NCBI GenBank assembly: GCA_944321145.1 | Contig: CALUKF010000031.1 | Coordinates: 1-36,381 of the forward strand | Length of the DNA: 36,381 nt | Direction of reading: 5' to 3' | Source of the DNA: an uncultured Odoribacter sp. | Lineage (GTDB): Bacteria; Bacteroidota; Bacteroidia; Bacteroidales; Marinifilaceae | Shown here: one piece after another, positions 30,182-36,381 of the stretch | Position numbering within the stretch: the stretch's first letter is position 1 | How the letters are laid out: every line of letters begins with the position of its first letter | Translations under genes and position numbers: made by a program | The notes under the pieces: generated by a model | Told to the model about the DNA's origin: nothing | Database searches by the model: none | Seen by the model: the letters and a program-made list of their open reading frames with translations, nothing else

Positions 30182-31381
30182 TTATTCCGTCCTTCCGGGG
30201 TAAACTTTTAATGCCGCAGCCAGCACTTCCATCGCTTTTTGCAGGTCGCTTATTTTCAAAACATACGCAATCCGGACTTCATTTTTGCCCAAACCGGGGG
30301 TATGATAGAAGCCGCTTCCGGGGGCAAGCATGACCGTCTGTCCGTTGTAATCAAACTCTTCCAAGAGCCATTGGGCGAATTTTTCGGAGTCGTCCACGGG
30401 CAATTTCACAATGGAATAAAAGGCACCTTGCGGCTTGGGGCACACCACGCCCGGCATCCGGTTCAGGGCTTCGACCATGAAGTCGCGCCGGTGGACATAT
30501 TCTTCATGCACTTTGTGGAAATACTCGTCGGAGGTTTCGAGGGAGGCTTCCGCTGCGATTTGCCCCAATGCCGGCGGGCAGAGACGCGCCATACCGAACT
30601 TCAGGGAGGCAGCCAGCACGTCCTTGTTGCGGGTGATGATGGCTCCCACACGGATGCCGCACTCGCTGTAACGCTTGGACATGGAGTCGAAGAGGATGGT
30701 ATTCTGCTCAATCCCGGGAATGTTCATGACGGAAAAATGGGTTTGCCCGTCGTAGCAATAGCGCCGGTAGACTTCGTCGGAATAAAGGTAAAGGTCGTGT
30801 TTCTTGACGATTTCCGCAAGCGACTCCAATTCCTCGCGGGAATAGAGATAACCCGTCGGGTTGTTGGGGTTGATAATCACGATGCCCTTGGTGCGAGGCG
30901 TGATGAGCTTCTCGAATTCGCTGACGGGAGGAAGAGCAAAATTGTTTTCTATTTTCGCCGTGACCGGCACAATTTTCGCGCCGACCATGACGGCAAATGC
31001 GGCGTAATTGGCATAGAACGGCTCGGGGATTATGATTTCGTCACCCTCGTTGAGAGTGCTCATAAAAGCGAAGAGGATGGCTTCCGAACCGCCGGTAGTA
31101 ATTAAAATATTTTCTTCCGAAATGTGAATCCCCAAGCGCTGGTAATAGCCTGCCAACGCCGAACGGAGGGTGTGGTTACCCGCAGAATCGGTGTATTCAA
31201 TGACCGAAATCTGCAAACGTCTGACGACTTCAAGCGCAATTTCGGGCGTCGCGATGTCGGGCTGCCCGATATTCAGGTGGAACACTCGGATGCCTCTTTC
31301 TTTCGCCTGATTGGCGTAAGGCACTAATTTTCGGATAGGTGAGGCGGGCACTGCCGCCCCTTTGTCTGAGATTTGTAACAT
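30182..31381 (-). CDS. class I/II PLP-dependent aminotransferase
   Basis: A 399-residue fold-type I enzyme. HLNIGQPDIATPEI (about 35-48) is the N-terminal substrate loop, ILITTGGSEAI the phosphate region, NPNNPTG (171-177) the Asn that contacts PLP, SDEVYRRY (201-208) the Asp and Tyr, and DSMSKRYSECGIRVG (232-246) has the Schiff-base Lys at about 236. It transfers an amino group between an amino acid and a 2-oxo acid; AspC-like specificity is likely but not certain. It is monocistronic and 65 bp after the Crp-like gene. Confidence 0.9.
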   Translation of the reverse strand: MLQISDKGAAVPASPIRKLVPYANQAKERGIRVFHLNIGQPDIATPEIALEVVRRLQISVIEYTDSAGNHTLRSALAGYYQRLGIHISEENILITTGGSEAILFAFMSTLNEGDEIIIPEPFYANYAAFAVMVGAKIVPVTAKIENNFALPPVSEFEKLITPRTKGIVIINPNNPTGYLYSREELESLAEIVKKHDLYLYSDEVYRRYCYDGQTHFSVMNIPGIEQNTILFDSMSKRYSECGIRVGAIITRNKDVLAASLKFGMARLCPPALGQIAAEASLETSDEYFHKVHEEYVHRRDFMVEALNRMPGVVCPKPQGAFYSIVKLPVDDSEKFAQWLLEEFDYNGQTVMLAPGSGFYHTPGLGKNEVRIAYVLKISDLQKAMEVLAAALKVYPGRTE

Positions 31382-31446
31382 AATTCTTATCTTGTTGAAA
31401 GTTCGTAGTTGTCTTTTTCAAAACAGCCCTCAAGATAGAATTAAAT

Positions 31447-32169
31447 TTACAATCCTGCAATCGTTTTTAATTTTTCTATGTTCAATAAGACTATTTTACG
31501 TCCCAGGGAGTCGACCAGCCCTTCAGACTTGTAATCGGATAGGAGGCGGATGACGGTTTCGGTGGCTGTCCCGACAATGTTGCTGAGGTCCTCGCGGGTG
31601 ATGTTCAGTTTCAACGTGCCGTCCTTCTCCATGCCAAAATCGGCGGCGATGGTGAGGAGCACTTCCGCCAGGCGTTCGCGTACGGATTTTTGGGCAATGT
31701 CGCGAATGTAATGGTTCGACTCGCCCAGTTCCTTGCAGGCAATTTGCACCATGTCGTAGGCAAAACCGGCATTGCTCTTGATGAGGTGGAGCAACGCCGC
31801 ATCCGGGATATAACACAGGATAGCATCCGTAAGGGTTTCCACGGAACTGCATGCCGGCTCGCGGCGGATGACGGAACGGAAGCCGAAAATATCGCCTTCG
31901 CGGTCGAATTTGATGATTTGGTTCTTGCCTTCGTGCCCAGTCTGGTAGATTTTGATAATGCCGCTGTACACGAAATAGCAGCCTTTGATGCGGGCGCCTT
32001 CCGAATAAACCTGTTCCCCCTTCTTGTAATAGCGGACAGCTCCGGGCGCCAGAAGGCTTCGGGCTTCGTCGGCTGTCAGCGTAGCAAAGGTGCGTTTCAG
32101 CTTCTGATAGCAGGCGTCAAGTTCAGGCAATGGGATTTTCGGGTTCATAGGTCGTGTCGCTGTTTTCAT
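31447..32169 (-). CDS. Crp/Fnr-family transcription regulator
   Basis: About 240 residues. The N-terminal beta-roll (YYKKGEQVYSEGARIKGCYFVYSGIIKIYQTG, about 48-79) is a cyclic-nucleotide-type domain, but no clear cAMP-pocket R-S pair is seen. The C-terminal winged helix holds LNITREDLSNIVGTATETVIRLLSDYKSEGL (about 190-220), the recognition helix with the usual T-E-T-V-I-R-x-L. No Cys cluster as in Fnr, so it is probably not an Fe-S oxygen sensor. The start is at 32169 or at the ATG at 32148. Either way it overlaps the 3' end of dxs (47 or 26 bp) in another frame, so the two are co-transcribed. Ligand and targets unknown. Confidence 0.88.
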   Translation of the reverse strand: MKTATRPMNPKIPLPELDACYQKLKRTFATLTADEARSLLAPGAVRYYKKGEQVYSEGARIKGCYFVYSGIIKIYQTGHEGKNQIIKFDREGDIFGFRSVIRREPACSSVETLTDAILCYIPDAALLHLIKSNAGFAYDMVQIACKELGESNHYIRDIAQKSVRERLAEVLLTIAADFGMEKDGTLKLNITREDLSNIVGTATETVIRLLSDYKSEGLVDSLGRKIVLLNIEKLKTIAGL

Positions 32170-34048
32170 TTTTAACTACTGATTCCCGGAGTGCCCGGCT
32201 GATGCTTGCCGCGTCATATCCACATTCGGCATAAAGCTGTTGTTGTGTGCCGTGCTCGATGAACCTATCGGGTATGCCGAGACGCACCAAGCGGGTGGCA
32301 TAGCGGTGTTCCGCCACAAATTCGGCAACGGCACTGCCCAAGCCGCCTTCCACCGTGCCGTCCTCCACAGTCAGCACAACCGGGAATTGCCGGCAGACTT
32401 CGTGCAGGAGGGTTTCGTCTATGGGTTTCAGGAAGCGCATGTCATACCAGGCTGCGGAAACTTCCGGAGTCATCCCGATGGCTTTTTTCGCTTCCATGCC
32501 GATGGCTCCGATGGTAAGCACGGCAATGTCCTTCCCCTCTTTGAGGCAACGTCCTTTCCCGATTTCCAACTCCCGGAAAGGCGTGTGCCAGTCAGCAAGA
32601 AAACCCTTGCCTCGCGGATAGCGGATGGAGAACGCTCTCTGCCCCGGCAATTGGGCAGTGTACATCATGTCCCGCAATTCTGCCTCGTCCAAAGGCGCGG
32701 CAACCGTGATGCCGGGTATGCAACGGAAATAGGCAAGGTCATAAGCGCCGTGGTGGGTTGCCCCATCCGAACCGACCAGTCCTGCCCGATCTAAGCAAAA
32801 GACTACGTGGAGTCCCTGGAGGGCGACATCGTGAATCACTTGGTCATACGCCCGTTGCATGAACGAGGAATAGATGTTGCAGAAGGGTATATAACCTTGG
32901 GCTGCCAGACCGGCAGAGAACGTAACGGCATGTTGCTCGGCAATGCCCACGTCGAAACAGCGGTCGGGCATCTCGCGCATCATGATGTTGAGGGAGCAGC
33001 CTGTGGGCATGGCAGGGGTAATCCCGATGATTTTGGGATTCGTGCGTGCCAACTCCAAAATGGTGTTTCCGAACACATCCTGGAATTTGGCAGGCATGCC
33101 GGGTTGTGAGTCTTTGAGGATTTCACCGGTTTCCGGGTTAAACTTTCCGGGGGCATGCCAGATGGTCTGGTGGGCTTCCGCTTCCTTGAAACCTTTGCCT
33201 TTGACTGTAATGCAGTGCAGGACTTTGGGACCCTTGATGTTTTTCAAGTCACGGAACACCTTGACCAAGTGTTCCACATCATGCCCGTCCACCGGACCGA
33301 AGTAACGCAATCCCATAGCCTCAAAAAGATTGCTCCGCTTCAGCAGCATGCTCTTGACGCTGTTGTCGATGTTCTGGATAAAACTCCGCATGCCGGGACT
33401 GATGCGGTTGAGTTTCCCCAAGACGTTCCAGACGTCCCCTTTGATTTTATTGTAGGTTTTCGACGTGGTAATGTCCAGCAGGTAGTCGTTGATACCGCCG
33501 ACATTCGGGTCAATCGCCATGTTGTTGTCGTTGAGCACCACCAGCAGGTTCGAACGATAAACACCCGCATTGTTCAATGCCTCGAATGCCATGCCTCCCG
33601 TCATCGCACCGTCGCCGATGATGGCAACCGTCTGCCTGTCCTCCTCGCCGTTCAGCTTGGCTGCCACTGCCATGCCCAAGGCGGCAGAAATCGACGTGGA
33701 GGAATGCCCCGTGCCAAAAGAGTCGTACTCACTCTCGCTACGGCGCGGGAAACCGCTGATGCCGCCGTACAGGCGTTTGGTCTTGAACTGCTCCTTCCGC
33801 CCGGTCAGAATCTTATGGGCATACGACTGGTGCCCTACGTCCCAAATGACGTTGTCGTAAGGCGTGTCAAACACATAATGAAGCGCTACCGTGAGTTCCA
33901 CCGTTCCCAGGCTGGAGCCCAAATGCCCCGGATTTTCGGCACAATCGTCTATGATTTTCTGCCGAACCTCACGGCACACCTCGGGCAACTGTTCCTCCGG
34001 CACTTGCTTCAGGTCTGCAGGCGTATTGATATGTTCAAGCATGCTCAT
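32123..34048 (-). CDS. dxs: 1-deoxy-D-xylulose-5-phosphate synthase
   Basis: A 641-residue thiamine-diphosphate enzyme that starts the MEP isoprenoid pathway from pyruvate and glyceraldehyde 3-phosphate. AENPGHLGSSLGTVELTVALH (38-58), HQSYAHKILTGR (73-84) and the ThDP motif GDGAMTGG (145-152) to NDNNMAI are as expected. DVGIAEQHAVTFSAGLA carries the conserved Glu, and DRAGLVGSDGATHHGAYD follows. The final 18 residues (VVKNENSDTTYEPENPIA) lie beyond the usual end and are encoded where the Crp-like gene begins. It is 28 bp after pyrH, so they form an operon. Confidence 0.96.
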   Translation of the reverse strand: MSMLEHINTPADLKQVPEEQLPEVCREVRQKIIDDCAENPGHLGSSLGTVELTVALHYVFDTPYDNVIWDVGHQSYAHKILTGRKEQFKTKRLYGGISGFPRRSESEYDSFGTGHSSTSISAALGMAVAAKLNGEEDRQTVAIIGDGAMTGGMAFEALNNAGVYRSNLLVVLNDNNMAIDPNVGGINDYLLDITTSKTYNKIKGDVWNVLGKLNRISPGMRSFIQNIDNSVKSMLLKRSNLFEAMGLRYFGPVDGHDVEHLVKVFRDLKNIKGPKVLHCITVKGKGFKEAEAHQTIWHAPGKFNPETGEILKDSQPGMPAKFQDVFGNTILELARTNPKIIGITPAMPTGCSLNIMMREMPDRCFDVGIAEQHAVTFSAGLAAQGYIPFCNIYSSFMQRAYDQVIHDVALQGLHVVFCLDRAGLVGSDGATHHGAYDLAYFRCIPGITVAAPLDEAELRDMMYTAQLPGQRAFSIRYPRGKGFLADWHTPFRELEIGKGRCLKEGKDIAVLTIGAIGMEAKKAIGMTPEVSAAWYDMRFLKPIDETLLHEVCRQFPVVLTVEDGTVEGGLGSAVAEFVAEHRYATRLVRLGIPDRFIEHGTQQQLYAECGYDAASISRALRESVVKNENSDTTYEPENPIA

Positions 34049-34076
34049 AAGTCTCTGTCTACAAGCTCACTGGAGG

Positions 34077-34781
34077 TCAATACACCACAGTTCCTATTTC
34101 TTCGCCTTCCATCACCCGCCGCAAGTTGCCCTCGACATCCATGTTGAATACCACAATCGGAAGGTGATTCTCCTTGCACATCGTCGTAGCAGTCAAATCC
34201 ATCACTTTCAGCCCGCGGTTGTATATCTCATCGTAAGTAATCCGGTTGAACTTCACGGCGGCAGGGTCTTTCTCCGGGTCGGCAGTGTAGATGCCGTCCA
34301 CCCGCGTGCCTTTCAGCATGACATCCGCCTCGATTTCAATGGCACGGAGGCTGCTCCCCGTGTCGGTCGTGAAATAGGGATTTCCCGTCCCCGCGCTGAA
34401 GATGACAACATAGCCCGCCTCCAGGCATTCCACAGCCTTCGCCTTGGAATAAAACTCCCCGATGGGCTCCATGCGGATAGCAGTCAATACCTTGCTTTTA
34501 CAATCCACATTTTCCAATGCAGAACTGAGCGCCAGGCTATTGATGACCGTTGCCAGCATCCCCATCTGGTCGCCCTTCACCCGGTCGAAGCCTTTGTCCG
34601 AACCGCTTAGCCCTCTGAAAATGTTACCCCCTCCGATAACGATTCCTACCTGAACGCCCATGCCGGCAATCTCCTTAATTTGCCGGGCATAACTCTCTAC
34701 GCGCTTGGCGTCAATGCCATATTTCTGTTCCCCCATCAGCGACTCTCCGCTCAACTTGAGGAGTATTCTCTTGTATTTCAT
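34077..34781 (-). CDS. pyrH: UMP kinase
   Basis: A 234-residue hexameric enzyme of the amino-acid kinase fold. KYKRILLKLSGESLMG opens it, VGIVIGGGNIFRG is the phosphate loop, DQMGMLATVINSLAL follows, and FSAGTGNPYFTTDT is the UMP-binding region. DLTATTMCKENHLPIVVFNM is near the end. It makes UDP from UMP for RNA, DNA and sugar nucleotides. Earlier Met codons up to 34823 are rejected: the promoter box lies at 34828-34821 and MKYKRILLK is the family start. First gene of pyrH-dxs-Crp. Confidence 0.96.
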   Translation of the reverse strand: MKYKRILLKLSGESLMGEQKYGIDAKRVESYARQIKEIAGMGVQVGIVIGGGNIFRGLSGSDKGFDRVKGDQMGMLATVINSLALSSALENVDCKSKVLTAIRMEPIGEFYSKAKAVECLEAGYVVIFSAGTGNPYFTTDTGSSLRAIEIEADVMLKGTRVDGIYTADPEKDPAAVKFNRITYDEIYNRGLKVMDLTATTMCKENHLPIVVFNMDVEGNLRRVMEGEEIGTVVY

Positions 34782-34820
34782 CGTATTACCAATTAGTCTT
34801 GATTTGTTTGCAAACAGCAA

Positions 34821-34828
34821 CAAAGTTA
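34821..34828 (-). promoter_or_regulatory. -7 box of the pyrH operon
   Basis: TAACTTTG on the minus strand, an exact match to TAnnTTTG, 39 bp before the ATG at 34781. Confidence 0.55.
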
Positions 34829-34897
34829 GGCATTTTTACCGACACATGGAATAGTCTCCAAAATAAAAATCCCCCGCCACCCCAAAGCGGTTGCAAA

Positions 34898-34919
34898 AGA
34901 CAGGGGCAATCGCCTGTCT
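34898..34919. other. hairpin upstream of pyrH
   Basis: AGACAGG (34898-34904) pairs with CCTGTCT (34913-34919) around eight bases. It lies just beyond the pyrH promoter. No T-tract; role unknown. Confidence 0.35.
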
Positions 34920-34948
34920 CCATGAACTTCCCTCCGGATTCGCCCTGC

Positions 34949-35126
34949 TTCCCCACAAATTGCCCATAGGTTTCCCGTATATTTCTCCCCACCTTCTTGC
35001 ACCTTGGGTGCACCCTCCGTGCACCTTCCGTGCTCTGACGAGCACCCAAGGAGCCAGCAAGGTGCACGGAGGGTGCAAGAAGGTCAAAAGAAACCCCATA
35101 GAAACCAAGCAACAAGGGTGTATAAA
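34949..35126. repeat. 178-bp mirror dyad of 11-bp units (TGCACC words)
   Basis: The centre is at 35037.5. Left units read inward: TTCCCCACAAA, TTGCCCATAGG, TTTCCCGTATA, TTTCTCCCCAC, CTTCTTGCACC, TTGGGTGCACC, CTCCGTGCACC, TTCCGTGCTCT. Right units (complement) read inward: TTTATACACCC, TTGTTGCTTGG, TTTCTATGGGG, TTTCTTTTGAC, CTTCTTGCACC, CTCCGTGCACC, TTGCTGGCTCC, TTGGGTGCTCG. Each begins with YT, and TGCACC starts at 34998, 35009 and 35020. One pair is identical (CTTCTTGCACC). Two further units (34928-34948) extend the left arm. It lies between the end of the SusD operon and pyrH. Short frames crossing it in several frames are not genes, since 11 is not a multiple of 3. Confidence 0.85.
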
Positions 35127-35128
35127 AA

Positions 35129-35153
35129 GAGGCGTGTCCACCGGACACGCCTC
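35129..35153 (-). terminator. intrinsic terminator of the SusD operon
   Basis: On the minus strand GAGGCGTGTCC pairs perfectly with its complement (35143-35153 and 35129-35139) around a 3-nt loop, followed by TTTTTATAC. It lies 26 bp after the SusD stop. Confidence 0.85.
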
Positions 35154-35178
35154 ATCGAAAATCATTTATCACGACAAA

Positions 35179-36381
35179 TTATTGGAACAATGTCGGATTG
35201 TATAATTCTTCGTTCACGGGAACACCCCATTGCGGGTTCAACTGAATCACAATGTTGGAAATCGGAAGGATAAATGCCTCTCCATTCACATCAGCCGTGT
35301 AGGTTTGGCTCCCAAGTTGATGAGTGATGGTCGTCTTGCTCCAAGGCTTACCGGCATCCAAAGCGTAACGCTTGATATCGAGGAAATGTTGGTAGGTACC
35401 GATAGGCAATTCGCGACGACGCTCGTTGAGGATTTCCTCTAAGAGTTCGTCTTGCGTCAATGATGCTCCATTGGGCAAGTCTGTTTCGGCGGTTGTCGTG
35501 CCCTTGTAGCGGAACTGCCGCAGGAGGTTGAGGGCGTTCAGGGCTTCGGGCAAGGCACCGGTGCGGGCGTAGGCTTCTGCGCGCAACAAGAGCAGTTCGG
35601 AGGTGGTGTAGCCTTCGTTGGTGAGCATTTTCTCATCGCGGAAATAGTAGAGCTGCAGCCCGTCACTGTAGGTCTCGCCACTGATGGTGGTGGAAAAACC
35701 GTTGTCGCGCAGCATGAAGAGGTCATAGCGCAAGTCCTTCTCCTGGTCGAACAGATTCCGGTATTCCTCGGTGGGGTAGGTACTGATGCCACCGACCGCC
35801 GCTTTCCGGTACATAATGTTCTCCCGGTGGGTAGTCAAGCCAATCAGGTTGTCCTCACCCTGCAATGCCAAATCCACTTTGGGGTTTACCTCATCATCGC
35901 TGATAACCTCATCGTCGGCGAGGTCATACGAGAAGTTGTTGAAGTTGTAGAGCATCGCTTCCACGCTTCCGCGCTGGGCAAGCACCTCGTCCCATGCCAT
36001 GTTGGCGTAGGTCAGCATGTTGTTCCAGTCCCTCATGTACATGTAGTAATAGGACATCAGGACATGGAGGGCGGGAAGCCCGAAACGGCAAGGATTGCTT
36101 ACGTTCTCCGGGATGCCTGCCAATGCGTCGTCGATGTCCTGCTTCACGTATTGGAAAAGCTCTGCCGTTGTCGCCCGCTCGGGGTTGGCAACCAAGGGCT
36201 GGGAATTGGTGCGGTACGGGATGGTCTGGGTGTCGTTAGTCCCGTTGGGGTTGTACATCGGTCCATAAACCAAGCCGAGGTTCAGGTAAGTCCAGGCGCG
36301 GGCAGCTTTTGCCTGTGCAATTAACGAGTTGGCAACTGCACTGTTACTTTCTGTTGCTACATCATTTACGCCATTTATCAA
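35179..36381 (-). CDS. RagB/SusD-family outer-membrane lipoprotein, 5' end cut by window edge
   Basis: The 400 C-terminal residues of a SusD-like protein. The frame is open at the window edge and the first codon (TTG) is not a start. AQAKAARAWTYLNLGLVYGPM is the usual TPR-like helix, and ELLLLRAEAYARTGALPEALNALNLLRQFR with LLEEILNERRRELPIGTYQHFLDIKRY is the SusD C-terminal signature; VNGEAFILPISNIVIQLNP ends it. SusD proteins bind glycan or peptide at the cell surface and lid a TonB-dependent SusC channel, whose gene is expected upstream, outside the window. This is the last gene of its operon, with a strong terminator after it. The substrate cannot be told. Confidence 0.95.
   Translation of the reverse strand: MINGVNDVATESNSAVANSLIAQAKAARAWTYLNLGLVYGPMYNPNGTNDTQTIPYRTNSQPLVANPERATTAELFQYVKQDIDDALAGIPENVSNPCRFGLPALHVLMSYYYMYMRDWNNMLTYANMAWDEVLAQRGSVEAMLYNFNNFSYDLADDEVISDDEVNPKVDLALQGEDNLIGLTTHRENIMYRKAAVGGISTYPTEEYRNLFDQEKDLRYDLFMLRDNGFSTTISGETYSDGLQLYYFRDEKMLTNEGYTTSELLLLRAEAYARTGALPEALNALNLLRQFRYKGTTTAETDLPNGASLTQDELLEEILNERRRELPIGTYQHFLDIKRYALDAGKPWSKTTITHQLGSQTYTADVNGEAFILPISNIVIQLNPQWGVPVNEELYNPTLFQ

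Noticed and set aside
34782-34823. Longer N-terminus of pyrH
   Set aside because: The family starts at MKYKRILLK and the -7 box overlaps the upstream ATG.
34786-35273. Several short frames between pyrH and SusD with repeated peptide words
   Set aside because: They run through the 11-bp-unit dyad; since 11 is not a multiple of 3 the peptide repeats are not kept in any one frame.

Overview
This is a 36.4 kb chromosomal window from a member of the Bacteroidota, most likely the Bacteroidales; I cannot name the genus. The evidence is: repeated promoters of the Bacteroidetes type (TTTG or TTG, about 20 bp, then TAnnTTTG) placed just upstream of genes; a SusD/RagB outer-membrane lipoprotein; many lipoproteins with short N-terminal signals, some with acidic residues after the Cys; an IS982-like transposase fragment; and Bacteroidales domain families (DUF4143 ATPase, DUF3990, DUF4160/DUF2442, DUF6198). 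Housekeeping genes are moderately GC-rich, while several accessory genes (tandem lipoproteins 3.8-5.2 kb, the DUF3990 pair 10.3-11.2 kb, a GT4 gene 14.7-15.8 kb, the DUF2335 pair 17.7-18.3 kb) look visibly richer in AT.

Layout. 0-3.3 kb: a gene cut by the window edge, a broken transposase, a DUF4143 ATPase with 33-bp-period repeats over its promoter, and a YczE/DUF6198-type membrane protein. 3.5-5.3 kb: a small lipoprotein and three tandem related lipoproteins. 5.7-10.1 kb: an ArnT/PMT-like glycosyltransferase, a LAB_N membrane protein and a dolichyl-phosphate-mannose-synthase-like GT2. These three commonly work together in lipid-linked sugar transfer, but here they are split by a DUF4160/DUF2442 cassette and a lipoprotein gene. 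10.3-17.4 kb: a DUF3990 (ADP-ribosyltransferase-like) pair, then a surface-glycan set (Stealth phosphotransferase, GT92, GT4 and two tandem related transferases), interrupted by an AAA ATPase whose promoter carries a symmetric four-site operator. 17.7-22.2 kb: a DUF2335 pair, a SPOR lipoprotein, prs, an M20 peptidase and a Fic protein. 22.3-25.2 kb: a cell-envelope operon (DUF1460 amidase-like, LpoB-like, COG3014-like). 25.7-34.8 kb: core genes trpS, gltX (behind an acyltransferase and two small genes), an aminotransferase, a Crp/Fnr regulator, dxs and pyrH. 35.2 kb to the end: the 3' part of a SusD gene, which closes a nutrient-uptake operon lying outside the window.

The most unusual signal is between the genes. 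Three gene-free regions (about 5372-5569, 25337-25526 and 34949-35126) each hold an imperfect mirror dyad of about 180-200 bp. Each arm is built from short words repeated every 11 bp (10-11 bp in the first), mirrored around one centre. The words differ completely between regions (TTCGAT; TTACA plus CCTATT; TGCACC with a YTTC phase), yet period, size and mirror layout are shared. I know of no described element with this architecture. Two further promoters carry different repeat operators, both in front of ATPase genes. No rRNA, tRNA, CRISPR array or replication origin was recognised.
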